Assembly: GCA_937873315.1 (NCBI GenBank)
Contig: CALMQX010000014.1
Coordinates: forward strand, 1-35,516
Source: an uncultured Nostocoides sp.
GTDB taxonomy: Bacteria; Actinomycetota; Actinomycetes; Actinomycetales; Dermatophilaceae
Reading direction: 5' to 3'
DNA: 35,516 nucleotides
Shown: piece after piece, positions 7,889 to 16,059 of the stretch
How the letters are laid out: every line of letters starts with the position of its first letter
Position numbering within the stretch: position 1 is the stretch's first letter
Position numbers and translations under genes: made by a program
The notes under the pieces: model-generated
Database searches by the model: none
The model's input: only the letters and a program-made list of their open reading frames with translations
Told to the model about the DNA's origin: nothing

Positions 7889-9223
7889 GTGACCAGCGTG
7901 ACACCACAGAAGACCCCACTCGCCGAGCGCTCGCCAGCCGAGCTCGCTGCCTTCATCGAGGAGCAGCGCGCGGCATACGACGCATTCCAAGGTCGAGGAC
8001 TCAAGTTGGACCTGACTCGTGGCAAGCCCAGCAGCGCGCAGCTGGACTTGGCCGACCGGCTGCTGCAGCTGCCGACCACGGTCAAGGACGCGGACGGGGT
8101 CGACGTGCGCAACTACGGCGGGCTGAACGGGCTGCGCCAGTTGCGCGAGATGTTCGCCGAGTTGCTCTGGGTCGAGCCGGAGCAGGTCGTCGCGGGCGGC
8201 AACTCCAGCCTGACGATGATGCATGACACCCTGGTCCAGCTGCTGCTGCATGGGCCGGTGGACGGCCAGCCCTGGTCACGGCAGGACACCATTCGGTTCA
8301 TTTGCCCAGTGCCCGGTTACGACCGGCACTTCACCATGCTCGCGTCCTATGGCATCGAGATGGTCACCGTCGACATGCTCGAGGATGGGCCGGATGTCGA
8401 CGCCATCGAGAGCCTGGTGGCCAGCGACCCGAGCATTGTCGGCATGTGGATCGTCCCGACGTATGCCAACCCGGCAGGCTCGGTGATCTCGCACGAGAAG
8501 GCCGCTCGGCTGGTCGCCATGCCGACCGCCGCACCGGACTTCAAGATCCTTTGGGACAACGCCTACGCCTTCCACCACCTCACCGAGGACGAGGCCAAGT
8601 CGGTCGACATCCTCTCGCTGGCCTCTGCGGCCGGACATCCTGAGCGACCGATCATGTTCGCGTCCACCTCCAAGATCACCTATGCCGGGGCGGGTGTGGC
8701 CGTGCTCGCCGCGTCCGCGGCCAACGTGCAGTGGTACCTCAAGCACATCCAGTTCGCCTCGATCGGACCGGACAAGGTCAATCAGCTGCGGCATGTCGAG
8801 TTCTTTGGGTCCGCGCAAGGCGTGCGCGACCACATGCTCAAGCACCGCGCCATCCTCGCGCCGAAGTTCGCGGCCGTGGATGAGGCGCTGACCAGCACCC
8901 TGGCGGGCCTGGGTGTGGCCAGCTGGACCCGCCCGACCGGTGGCTACTTCGTCTCGCTCGATGTCCTGGATGGCTGCGCGACTCGGGTTGTCCAACTCGC
9001 GAAGGGCGCGGGCATTGCGCTCACCCCGGCAGGGGCGAGCTTCCCGCACGGCAAGGACCCGCGCGACCGTAATATCCGCCTTGCGCCCAGTTTCCCTGAG
9101 CTCGAGGAGGTGCGCACTGCGATGGCTGGAGTCGCCACCTGCGTTGCCCTCGCGGCCGCCGAGCACCTCGTGGCCACGGGTGGCGAGTCCGCCGCCGCCC
9201 ACGGAAACCCCGAGGGCGCGTGA
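7889..9223 (+). CDS. Aspartate aminotransferase, type Ic
   Basis: 444-residue PLP enzyme of the class I fold, closest in sequence style to the actinobacterial type Ic aspartate aminotransferases, which exchange the amino group between aspartate and 2-oxoglutarate. Start chosen at GTG 7889 (MTSVTPQKTPLAERS), 10 bases after GGAAGGA; ATG 7880 would sit directly on the ribosome site. Family marks are LDLTRGKPSSAQLDLADRLL near residue 40, the cofactor Asp223 in ILWDNAYAFHH, and the PLP lysine 262 in STSKITYAGAG. The conserved Arg for the substrate carboxylate is probably in RNIRLAPSFP near the C terminus. Transcribed away from tRNA-Trp; substrate preference is inference. Confidence 0.88.
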   Translation: MTSVTPQKTPLAERSPAELAAFIEEQRAAYDAFQGRGLKLDLTRGKPSSAQLDLADRLLQLPTTVKDADGVDVRNYGGLNGLRQLREMFAELLWVEPEQVVAGGNSSLTMMHDTLVQLLLHGPVDGQPWSRQDTIRFICPVPGYDRHFTMLASYGIEMVTVDMLEDGPDVDAIESLVASDPSIVGMWIVPTYANPAGSVISHEKAARLVAMPTAAPDFKILWDNAYAFHHLTEDEAKSVDILSLASAAGHPERPIMFASTSKITYAGAGVAVLAASAANVQWYLKHIQFASIGPDKVNQLRHVEFFGSAQGVRDHMLKHRAILAPKFAAVDEALTSTLAGLGVASWTRPTGGYFVSLDVLDGCATRVVQLAKGAGIALTPAGASFPHGKDPRDRNIRLAPSFPELEEVRTAMAGVATCVALAAAEHLVATGGESAAAHGNPEGA

Positions 9224-9282
9224 CCTCGACGCCGACGTGAGGCCGATCTCCACGCCGGGCTTTGCCGCCTAGGCTTTCGGGT

Positions 9283-10338
9283 ATGCCGAGCCCGCAGCCC
9301 CGACCGCTGGCAACGCTGCCCAAGGCTCACCTCCATCTGCACTTCACCGGGTCGATGCGCCCCGAGACGGTGCGCGAGATGGCTAGCGCCCACGGGCTGC
9401 GACTGCCGGGGATGCTCACCGGTGAGCCCCGAGCGAGCTTCGACGTTGACGACGATGCCCGCGGGTGGTTTCGCTTCCAACGGACCTATGACGCGGCGCG
9501 ACACTGCGTGCGTGGCGAAGCGGACATGCGGCGCATCGTGCGCGAAGCAGCCATCGATGATGGCGCCGAAGGTTCCCGCTGGTTGGAATTGCAGATCGAC
9601 CCCACCTCGTATGCACCTTTCGTGGGGGGGATCACTCCAGCGCTGGAGATCGTCCTCGACGAGGCGGCCTCGGTCTCCCAAGAGCCTGGCGCCGCTGCCG
9701 TGGGCATCATGGTTGCCGCCTCGCGGATGCGCCATCCGTTGGAGGCGCGCACGCTTGCCCGGCTGGCTGCGCGATATGCCGGGGACGGGCCCGGGGCGGT
9801 CGTCGCCTTCGGCCTGTCCAATGACGAGCGGCGCGGTGATACCGCCGAATTCCAAGCGGCATTCGCGCTGGCCCGCCGAGCGGGGCTGCTGCTGGCACCT
9901 CATGCCGGCGAGTTGCTCGGCCCGCGGGCGGTCGAGGAGACCTTGAACTGGCTGGCGCCCGACCGGATCGGGCACGGTGTCCGCTCGGTGGAGGACCCGC
10001 GCCTGGTGGATCGGCTTGCTCGCGAAGGAGTCTCGCTCGAGGTCTGCCCAGGCTCGAATGTCGCCCTCGGGGTCTATGACGAGGATCGGGACGTACCGCT
10101 GCGACGGCTACTGAACGCGGGCGTTCAGGTCGCGCTGGGCGCCGATGACCCGCTGATCTTCGGTTCCCGATTGGTGGATCAGTATGCCGTCGCGCGCTCT
10201 GTGCACGGGCTCACCGATACCGATCTGGCGGCCTTGGCCCGCGGCTCCATCGAAGCCAGCCGAGCGCCCGAGCACGTGCGCCGACAGTCGCTCGGCGATA
10301 TCGACACTTGGCTGACGAGTCCTCAGCCCTCGGCCTAG
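9283..10338 (+). CDS. Adenosine deaminase family protein
   Basis: 351-residue metal-dependent deaminase. Zinc ligands and catalytic residues are present in order: HLH (His16, His18), the HAGE motif with the catalytic Glu, RIGHG, the substrate loop CPGSNVALG and LGADDP with the Asp pair. Adenosine deaminase, which turns adenosine into inosine, is the likeliest activity; adenine or aminodeoxyfutalosine deaminases share the fold and cannot be ruled out. ATG 9283 has no clear ribosome site but TAGGCT lies 7 bases before it, which would fit a leaderless transcript. An in-frame TTG at 9262 is the alternative. The start codon lies within a GTATGCCG octamer (9281-9288). Confidence 0.85.
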   Translation: MPSPQPRPLATLPKAHLHLHFTGSMRPETVREMASAHGLRLPGMLTGEPRASFDVDDDARGWFRFQRTYDAARHCVRGEADMRRIVREAAIDDGAEGSRWLELQIDPTSYAPFVGGITPALEIVLDEAASVSQEPGAAAVGIMVAASRMRHPLEARTLARLAARYAGDGPGAVVAFGLSNDERRGDTAEFQAAFALARRAGLLLAPHAGELLGPRAVEETLNWLAPDRIGHGVRSVEDPRLVDRLAREGVSLEVCPGSNVALGVYDEDRDVPLRRLLNAGVQVALGADDPLIFGSRLVDQYAVARSVHGLTDTDLAALARGSIEASRAPEHVRRQSLGDIDTWLTSPQPSA

Positions 10339-10351
10339 GGGTACGCCTAGG

Positions 10352-11128
10352 TCAGGTCGCGCTTGACCGGGAGCCGCTCGGCACGCCGACCCAGGCCCAC
10401 CACACCAGCGCGATCACGACACTCACCAGCATCGCGCTACCGATCGTGGCGGTCACCCACGTGAAGGCAAGGTCCTCGACGGGAGGCCGGCCGGGCTCGA
10501 AATTTCGAGCCCATCGCCAGCTCAGGGCGAACGCGAACGCTTGCGGGAGCAACCCGACAGTCACCCAAGCGCAGGTGCGCCCAACCTGCGTGCTCAGCGA
10601 GTCCGCACTGCGTGGCGCGATCGCACGCACCCTCCGTCGGCACCACAGCGCCAGCACCGTCACGCCGGCCACACCCGAGCCGAACTGAAGGACCTTGTAC
10701 AGCGCTAGTGGCCCCAGATGCGTGCGCAAGGACGGCCACGCCTGGACGGCAAAGCCGGTGCGATGGGTGAATGCATCCCACAACAGATGGGTCAGTATGC
10801 CGATGACGAGGCTGAGGTAGGCCCACAGCGCCCGCCGCACCCCTCCCGCCGAGGTGGGCGCGACCCAGCGCACCCGCAGCCAGCGCGGCGCCAGATCGCG
10901 GGCGACCGGCGCGAGCACCACCTCCCAAGTCCACCAGAGCACGAGGCCGGTCAGCGCGGTCCAGGTGAACGCCCAGGTCAGCTGGTGACTCTCTGAGCGA
11001 GCAATCTCCACCGGCAGGAAGTACGGCAGATCCGGAGCCATCGAACCGATCACCAAGGCCGCCGGGACCAAAGGGGCGCGTCGCACCAGCGGCAGCACTG
11101 CGGCTGCGTGTGCCACGGTGAAGGGCAT
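10352..11128 (-). CDS. DUF4184 family membrane protein
   Basis: 258 residues with about six predicted membrane segments. The start MPFTVAHAAAVLPLVRR and the following IGSMAPDLPYFLPV are the hallmark of DUF4184, a family of unknown function with metal-ligand-like His/Asp residues (HAAA, GSMAPD, SHQLTWAF, HLLWDAFTHR) that recall membrane-bound hydrolases. The gene begins 4 bases after the murB stop and so ends the hadA-hadB-murB run. A perfect 20-bp palindrome (10493-10512) lies within the part encoding ARNFEPG. No function is assigned. Confidence 0.85.
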   Translation of the reverse strand: MPFTVAHAAAVLPLVRRAPLVPAALVIGSMAPDLPYFLPVEIARSESHQLTWAFTWTALTGLVLWWTWEVVLAPVARDLAPRWLRVRWVAPTSAGGVRRALWAYLSLVIGILTHLLWDAFTHRTGFAVQAWPSLRTHLGPLALYKVLQFGSGVAGVTVLALWCRRRVRAIAPRSADSLSTQVGRTCAWVTVGLLPQAFAFALSWRWARNFEPGRPPVEDLAFTWVTATIGSAMLVSVVIALVWWAWVGVPSGSRSSAT

Positions 11129-11132
11129 CGCG

Positions 11133-12200
11133 CTAGAGCCCGTCGCCGACGACCACCGGCTCGTTCACCAGCGTCACACCAAACACGTGATGCACGCCGT
11201 CACGGACCTGCCGGGCCAGCGCCAGCACGTCTGTGGCGTGCGCGCCTCCGCGATTCGTCACGGCCAGCGTGTGCTTGGTGGATAGTGCAGCCGGTCCGGG
11301 CAGGCCGAAGCCCTTGCCAAAGCCGGAACGCTCGATGAGCCAGGCGGCGCTGGTCTTGACCTGGCCGTCCGAGGTGGGGAACCGCGGCGGCTCGCCCACT
11401 CCAGCGGCCGCCGCCCGGGCCGTGAGCGCGGCAAAAGCGTCTTCGCTGAGCAGCGGATTGGTAAAGAACGAGCCACAGGACCAGGTGTCGTGATCCTCGC
11501 GGTCCAGCACCATGCCGCGGAGCCGGCGTTGGGCCAGCACGGCCTCGCGCGCGTCCGCCAAGGGCGCACGCTCCCCCAGTTCCAGCCCCAATTGGCGGGC
11601 CAGGTCGGCATAGGCCACCGGCTGCGAGAGCGTGCCCAGCCGCAGTTGGAAGGTGACATCGAGGACGACGTGGCGCCCGGCGGCGGACTTGAACAGTGAA
11701 TGCCGATAGCCGAAGCCGCAGTCCGCTGCCGCGATGGTCCGTACCTGAGCGGTTTCCCGGTCCCATACGCGCACCTGGGCGATGGTCTGGGCGACCTCCT
11801 GGCCGTACGCACCGACATTCTGGATGGGCGTTGCGCCGGTCGACCCGGGGATCCCCGAGAGCGCCTCGATGCCGCTCCAGCCCTCACCGACTGCCCGCTC
11901 GACCACGCCATCCCAGGGCTCGCCAGCCGCGATCCGGATCGAAGCGCCGCTGCAGTCATCAAGGGAGAGCACATCGATACCGCTGGTCTCGACCAGGACG
12001 ACGGTGCCCTCAAAGCCCTCGTCGCCGATGACCAGATTGGAGCCGCCGCCCACGATCAGGAGCGGCTCGTCAGCGTCATCGACCTCGCGGACCGCGTCGA
12101 CCAACTCGTCGGTGGTCTCCACGATGACCAGGCGCTGCGCCGGACCGCCGACCCGCATGGTCGTATGCCGCGCGAGCAGCTCGCCGGTGAGTTCGCGCAT
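11133..12200 (-). CDS. murB: UDP-N-acetylmuramate dehydrogenase
   Basis: 355-residue FAD enzyme that reduces UDP-GlcNAc-enolpyruvate with NADPH to UDP-N-acetylmuramate in peptidoglycan synthesis. ATG 12200 shares its A with the TGA stop of the hadB-like gene, showing coupling. FAD-domain motifs include MRVGGPAQRLV, LLIVGGGSNLVIGDEGF and the long GIPGSTGATPIQNVGAYGQE loop. Catalytic segments are FGYRHSLFKS (Arg, Tyr), SCGSFFTNP (proton-donating Ser) and the C-terminal Glu in VNEPVVVG. This is the type I form. The hadA-hadB-murB order is common in Actinobacteria. Confidence 0.97.
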   Translation of the reverse strand: MRELTGELLARHTTMRVGGPAQRLVIVETTDELVDAVREVDDADEPLLIVGGGSNLVIGDEGFEGTVVLVETSGIDVLSLDDCSGASIRIAAGEPWDGVVERAVGEGWSGIEALSGIPGSTGATPIQNVGAYGQEVAQTIAQVRVWDRETAQVRTIAAADCGFGYRHSLFKSAAGRHVVLDVTFQLRLGTLSQPVAYADLARQLGLELGERAPLADAREAVLAQRRLRGMVLDREDHDTWSCGSFFTNPLLSEDAFAALTARAAAAGVGEPPRFPTSDGQVKTSAAWLIERSGFGKGFGLPGPAALSTKHTLAVTNRGGAHATDVLALARQVRDGVHHVFGVTLVNEPVVVGDGL

Positions 12201-12622
12201 CAGTCGAGCCGGACCACGGCCGTGCACCGGCCGAGGACCTTGCTGCCCGCAGATGTTGTCGTCACATCGAGAGTGACTCGCCCCGCCTGCGCATCGATGG
12301 CCTTGACCACGGCAGTGACCTCGATCTGCGAACCCTCGGTCGGGACCACCACCATCGAGGTGAAGCGCGTGCCGAACTCGACCACCCGGGAGGCCTCACC
12401 CGCCCAGGCCGAGACCACTGAACCCGTGGCGCCCATCGTCCACATTCCATGAGCGATCAGATTGGGCAGGCCAACCGAGCGGGCGAAGGCCTCGTCCTGA
12501 TGGATCGGATTCTGGTCACCAGAGGCATTGGCGTAGTCGACCAGCCGGGCGCGATCGACTGGCACGATCACCGGGCCGACGATCTCACCGATGGTGACCT
12601 CGCTGAGTGCACGAGCGGCCAT
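12200..12622 (-). CDS. MaoC-type (3R)-hydroxyacyl dehydratase, HadB-like subunit
   Basis: 140-residue single hotdog-fold protein. The hydratase motif is complete: YANASGDQNPIHQDEAFARSVGLPNLIAHGMW contains the catalytic Asp and His. In mycobacteria HadB pairs with HadA to dehydrate hydroxyacyl-ACP in fatty or mycolic acid elongation; here the same HadA-HadB-murB order with rpmG upstream supports that pairing, although the acyl substrate is unknown. It starts 3 bases after the hadA-like stop and overlaps murB by one base. Confidence 0.88.
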   Translation of the reverse strand: MAARALSEVTIGEIVGPVIVPVDRARLVDYANASGDQNPIHQDEAFARSVGLPNLIAHGMWTMGATGSVVSAWAGEASRVVEFGTRFTSMVVVPTEGSQIEVTAVVKAIDAQAGRVTLDVTTTSAGSKVLGRCTAVVRLD

Positions 12623-12624
12623 GG

Positions 12625-13071
12625 CTACTCCCCTCCCCGGATGACGTAGGTGGCTCGACAGGTCGTGAGAGCTTCACCGGCCGCTGTGGCCAACTCGGCG
12701 CGGGTCGAGACCATGGAGTGCCCACCAGCGGATTTGATGGACTCGATGGTGACCGTGGCGACAATGTGGTCGCCGGCGGTGATCGGGCGGTGATGGACAA
12801 AGGACTGCTCGCCGTGGACCAAGCGCGAGTAGTCAATACCGGCCTCGGGGTCCTGGATGTACTGCCGGTCGCCGCGCTGGCCCCACATCACCGCCATGCT
12901 CGGCGGCGCGATCACATCGCGGTGCCCCGCGGCGCGAGCGGCCTGCGCATCGCTGTGCACGGGATCGGTGGCGCCGATAGCGGCGGCAAAGGCGCCGATC
13001 TGGGCGGCGGTCACGGCATACGGCTCGCTGGGCGGATAGGTGCGTCCGGCGAAATCGGGATTCACGGCCAT
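12625..13071 (-). CDS. MaoC N-terminal-like dehydratase, HadA-like subunit
   Basis: 148 residues from ATG 13071 (MAVNPDFAGRTYPPSEPYAV), chosen because AAGGTGG precedes it; a GTG at 13080 lies inside that ribosome site. The fold is the FAS1-DH/HadA-type hotdog with ATDPVHSDAQAARAAGHRDVIAPPSM but without the full catalytic Asp-His pair of HadB, so it is probably the substrate-binding partner subunit. The gene is directly followed by the HadB-like gene, as in mycobacterial hadAB clusters. Confidence 0.86.
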   Translation of the reverse strand: MAVNPDFAGRTYPPSEPYAVTAAQIGAFAAAIGATDPVHSDAQAARAAGHRDVIAPPSMAVMWGQRGDRQYIQDPEAGIDYSRLVHGEQSFVHHRPITAGDHIVATVTIESIKSAGGHSMVSTRAELATAAGEALTTCRATYVIRGGE

Positions 13072-13107
13072 GGGCACCACCTTAGGGCGGCTGCCGGGAC
13101 ATGACGA

Positions 13108-13138
13108 AGGCCGCCGACCCGAAGCGGGTCAGCGGCCT
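13108..13138 (-). terminator. rpmG terminator
   Basis: Arms AGGCCGCCGACCC (13108-13120) and GGGTCAGCGGCCT (13126-13138), one mismatch, 5-base loop, 18 bases after the rpmG stop. Confidence 0.7.
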
Positions 13139-13156
13139 GTCAGGACCTGGCTGCGG

Positions 13157-13327
13157 TCAGCGGGTCTCGCGGTGTGCGGTGTGCGACTTGCAGCGCGGGC
13201 AGAACTTCGCGAGCTCGAGACGGTCGGGGGTGTTCCGACGGTTCTTCTTCGTGATGTAGTTGCGCTCCTTGCAATCCGTGCACGCCAGGGTGATCTTCGG
13301 GCGGACGTCGAGGGACTTCTTAGCCAC
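13157..13327 (-). CDS. rpmG: 50S ribosomal protein L33 (zinc-binding form)
   Basis: 56 residues translated by hand: GTG start at 13327, stop TGA at 13159-13157. The sequence begins [20 protein letters not shown] and contains [17 protein letters not shown], the L33 signature. Cys16, Cys19, Cys43 and Cys46 form two CxxC pairs, so this is the zinc-ribbon version rather than the zinc-independent paralog that Actinobacteria often also have under Zur control. It lies between tRNA-Met and the hadA-like gene, a common actinobacterial order, and ends in a hairpin terminator. Confidence 0.97.
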   Translation of the reverse strand: MAKKSLDVRPKITLACTDCKERNYITKKNRRNTPDRLELAKFCPRCKSHTAHRETR

Positions 13328-13421
13328 GGGGCAACCTACTTCTCAAGCGGAACTGTGGGGACAACGACACACCAGGATACGCGCTGACCGGGGGTATCCG
13401 GAAATCGCCTGGCAATGCGAG

Positions 13422-13495
13422 TAGCGGGAGCGGGGCTCGATCCCGCGACCTCACGATTATGAGTCGTGCGCTCTGACCAGCTGAGCTATCCCGCC
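13422..13495 (-). tRNA. tRNA-Met (anticodon CAT)
   Basis: 74-base cloverleaf: acceptor GGCGGGA/TCCCGCT with a G-U first pair, D arm AGCTCAGCTGGTCAGAGC, anticodon stem-loop ACGACTCATAATCGT, T arm GCGGGATCGAGCCCCGC and A as discriminator. The first pair is G-U and can form, unlike the mismatch of an initiator, so this is the elongator tRNA-Met. No encoded CCA. Confidence 0.95.
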
Positions 13496-13537
13496 GTGGA
13501 CCGATGTGCCGCCTCGAACGTGCGCGACCTCGGTCGG

Positions 13538-13610
13538 AGCCCCCTGTCGGAATCGAACCGACGACCTTTTCCTTACCATGGAAACGCTCTGCCGACTGAG
13601 CTAAGGGGGC
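13538..13610 (-). tRNA. tRNA-Thr (anticodon GGT)
   Basis: 73-base cloverleaf: acceptor GCCCCCT/AGGGGGC, D arm AGCTCAGTCGGCAGAGC, anticodon stem-loop TTTCCATGGTAAGGAAA with GGT, T arm GTCGGTTCGATTCCGAC, discriminator T. It precedes tRNA-Met by 42 bases and probably shares its transcript with rpmG. Confidence 0.95.
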
Positions 13611-13692
13611 CTGCTCAAGAACGCTGCCCGAGGCGCGTTGCGAGTGCGTCGGAGAGACTACACGCTCACCCGCGCCCCCGTGAAATCTGGCA

Positions 13693-13773
13693 CCAACTTT
13701 CCCGCCTGATGCCGGAACCTTGAGGTTGGGGCCCCTTAGAACGGGCCCCAACCTCAAGGTTCCGACCCCAAGC
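13693..13773 (+). repeat. Family 1 hairpin repeat, copy B
   Basis: Begins CCAACTTTCCCGCCTGATGC and contains perfect 22-bp arms (13713-13734 and 13743-13764) around the 8-base loop CTTAGAAC. The arm starts CGGAACCTTGAGGTTGGGG. It lies between tRNA-Thr and the NADH dehydrogenase gene, upstream of both. Confidence 0.9.
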
Positions 13774-13841
13774 GACCTGCCCCGGCAGACTCCAAGCCCC
13801 ACCGCGGCATACCCCCGTGACCTTCGTGGTTGGCTTTCAAC

Positions 13842-15197
13842 GTGACCACCCCATCGGCACCCCAGCACATCGTCATCATTGGCTCCGGCTTCGGCGGACT
13901 CTTTGCGGCCCGAGCGCTTCGCCGCCGGCGGGATGTGCGTGTGACCCTGATCGCCAAGACGACCCACCACCTCTTCCAGCCGCTGCTCTACCAAGTCGCC
14001 ACCGGCATCCTGTCCACCGGCGAGATCGCCCCCAGCACTCGTGAGGTTCTGGCCCACCAGCGCAACGCCCAGGTCCTCCTCGGCGAGGTCACGGGTATCG
14101 ACCTCGACGCGAAGGCGGTCACCCATGAGGTATTGGGCCGGGAAACCGTCACAACCTACGACAGCCTGATCGTCGCGGCCGGCGCTGGTCAGAGCTGGTT
14201 CGGGCACGACGAGTTCGCCGACCATGCCCCCGGCATGAAGACCATCGACGATGCCCTGGAGCTGCGGGGACGGATCTTCGGCGCCTTCGAGCTTGCCGAG
14301 TTGGCCCCCACACAGGCCGAGCGCGACCGGCTGCTGACCTTCGTGGTGGTCGGGGCGGGGCCGACCGGGGTGGAGATGGCCGGACAGATCAGCGAGTTGG
14401 CCCAACGCACCCTGCGACGGGACTTCCGCGCCATCGACACCTCATCGGCCCGGGTCATCCTCGTGGACGCCGGTCCGGCGGTGCTGCCCTCCTTCGGCGA
14501 AGACCTCGGCGGCCGAGCTCGGCGCCAACTCGAGAAGATGGGTGTCGACGTCCGCACCTCCACCAAAGTCATCGACGTCGACGCGACCGGGATGGTCGTG
14601 GAGGACTCTGACGGCGAGCGGCAGCGGATCGAGGCCAAGTGCAAGGTCTGGGCCGCTGGCGTGGCCGCCTCTCCATTGGCCGGCATGCTCGCCGAGCAGG
14701 CCGGGGTCGAGGTCGACCGGGCTGGGCGGATTCCCGTCGAGCCAGATCTCAGCCTTCCCGGCTACCCGGAGGTCTTTGTGGTGGGCGACATGATGGCCCT
14801 GGACAACCTGCCGGGAGTCGCTCAGGTGGCGATCCAGGGGGCTCGGTATGCCGCCCGCACGATTACCGATCGATTGGATGGCCGACAGCCACGGCCCGCC
14901 TTCAGTTACCGCGACAAGGGGTCGATGGCGACGATTTCGCGCTTCAGTGCGGTGATGTCCTCGGGGCCGATCCGGCTGTCCGGATTCTTGGCCTGGCTGG
15001 CGTGGCTGGGCTTGCACATCCTCTACATCGTTGGCTTCAAGCACCGTGTGACGACCCTGCTGCACTGGGCCATCAGTTTCATCGGACGCGGCCGCTCGGA
15101 GCGCGCCTACACGGTGCAACAAGTGTTGGGCCGCCGTGCACTGCAACGAATTTCAGCTGACGAGGCGCCGAAGCTCCCGGAGATTGCCGAGTCCTGA
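13842..15197 (+). CDS. ndh: Type II NADH dehydrogenase (NDH-2 family flavoprotein)
   Basis: About 451 residues. NDH-2 passes electrons from NADH to quinone without pumping protons. The FAD site is IVIIGSGFGGLFAAR near the N terminus, the NADH site LLTFVVVGAGPTGVEMAG is central, and the second FAD motif is YPEVFVVGDMMA. The quinone-side segment VAQVAIQGARYAARTI and the C-terminal membrane-anchoring helices (LSGFLAWLAWLGLHILYIVGF) fit the family. The start is uncertain: GTG 13842 (MTTPSAPQHIV) is preferred for length, TTG 13830 is possible, and neither has a clear ribosome site. It runs toward the dehydrogenase gene with 15 bases between stops. Confidence 0.9.
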   Translation: MTTPSAPQHIVIIGSGFGGLFAARALRRRRDVRVTLIAKTTHHLFQPLLYQVATGILSTGEIAPSTREVLAHQRNAQVLLGEVTGIDLDAKAVTHEVLGRETVTTYDSLIVAAGAGQSWFGHDEFADHAPGMKTIDDALELRGRIFGAFELAELAPTQAERDRLLTFVVVGAGPTGVEMAGQISELAQRTLRRDFRAIDTSSARVILVDAGPAVLPSFGEDLGGRARRQLEKMGVDVRTSTKVIDVDATGMVVEDSDGERQRIEAKCKVWAAGVAASPLAGMLAEQAGVEVDRAGRIPVEPDLSLPGYPEVFVVGDMMALDNLPGVAQVAIQGARYAARTITDRLDGRQPRPAFSYRDKGSMATISRFSAVMSSGPIRLSGFLAWLAWLGLHILYIVGFKHRVTTLLHWAISFIGRGRSERAYTVQQVLGRRALQRISADEAPKLPEIAES

Positions 15198-15212
15198 GGC
15201 CGTCACCGACCT

Positions 15213-15974
15213 TCAGCGGGGGGCCATCCGCAGCGCGCCGTCCATCCGGATGACCTCGCCATTGAGATAGTCATGCCCGATGATCGCCATCGCCAACGCG
15301 GCATACTCCTCGGGCCGTCCGAGTCGCTGCGGGAAGGGCACCCCGGCCGCGAGCCCGGCGCGGAACTCGTCACTAACGGTCGCCAGCATCGGCGTCTCGA
15401 TGATGCCCGGCGCAATGGTCATCACGCGGATGCCGTACTGCGCCAGATCGCGCGCTGCTGGCAGGGTCAGGCCGACGATGCCGCCCTTGGATGAGCTGTA
15501 GGCGGCCTGCCCGACCTGGCCGTCGTATGCCGCAATGCTCGCGGTGTTGATCACCACGCCCCGCTGGCCCTCCACATCTGGCTCTGTGGCCGCCATGGCT
15601 TCGGCCGCGATCGCCATGACCGTAAACGAGCCGATCAGGTTGATCTCGATGATCTTGCGGTAAAGCGCCAGATCATGCACCCCGCCTCGACCAAGGATGC
15701 GCGCGCTCATGCCGACGCCGGCGCAGTTGACCACCACCCGGAGCGGTGACTGCGGATCCTCGCTGGCCACGGCCACGGCCGCCCGAACCTGTACCTCGTC
15801 GGTGACATCGGTCGGCACATAGGTCACGGCGTCGACCGCCGGCCCGGCCTCGCAGGCCGCGGCCAGGTCGAGCGCGATGACGCGAGCACCGGCGGCGGCC
15901 AGTGCGGCAGCGGTGGCGGCACCGAGGCCAGAGGCTCCCCCGGTGACGATGGCAGTGGTGTTCGCGGTCTGCAT
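15213..15974 (-). CDS. Short-chain dehydrogenase/reductase, 3-hydroxyacyl-CoA dehydrogenase-like
   Basis: 253-residue classical SDR. The cofactor motif is TGGASGLG (residues 11-18) with Asp36 after strand beta-2 (VIALDLA), which favours NAD(H). NCAG follows at 83-86, and the catalytic residues are Ser147, Tyr159 and Lys163 (YSSSK). The sequence resembles type 2 3-hydroxyacyl-CoA dehydrogenases (HSD17B10-like) that act in fatty acid or branched-chain amino acid breakdown; substrate is inference. Two TetR-type palindromes lie 48 bases upstream and are shared with the divergent operon, so it is probably under the TetR regulator at 18207 or a similar one. Confidence 0.88.
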   Translation of the reverse strand: MQTANTTAIVTGGASGLGAATAAALAAAGARVIALDLAAACEAGPAVDAVTYVPTDVTDEVQVRAAVAVASEDPQSPLRVVVNCAGVGMSARILGRGGVHDLALYRKIIEINLIGSFTVMAIAAEAMAATEPDVEGQRGVVINTASIAAYDGQVGQAAYSSSKGGIVGLTLPAARDLAQYGIRVMTIAPGIIETPMLATVSDEFRAGLAAGVPFPQRLGRPEEYAALAMAIIGHDYLNGEVIRMDGALRMAPR

Positions 15975-16022
15975 GGCGCCATCCTGCCAGCCAGTGGACG
16001 ATGGCGAACCGTCGGGCCGGTC

Positions 16023-16055
16023 TTGAGCGTTCGCTCAATTTGAGCATATGCTCAA
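16023..16055. promoter_or_regulatory. Tandem TetR-type operators overlapping a promoter
   Basis: Two 16-bp palindromes in tandem, TTGAGCGTTCGCTCAA (16023-16038) and TTGAGCATATGCTCAA (16040-16055), 17 bp apart centre to centre. They lie between the divergent dehydrogenase gene and the membrane protein gene. On the plus strand TTGAGC (16023) and TATGCT (16047-16052) form a -35/-10 pair 18 bases apart, placing the start of transcription at about the ATG at 16060. A bound repressor would block this promoter directly. Confidence 0.75.
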
Positions 16056-16059
16056 CTCC

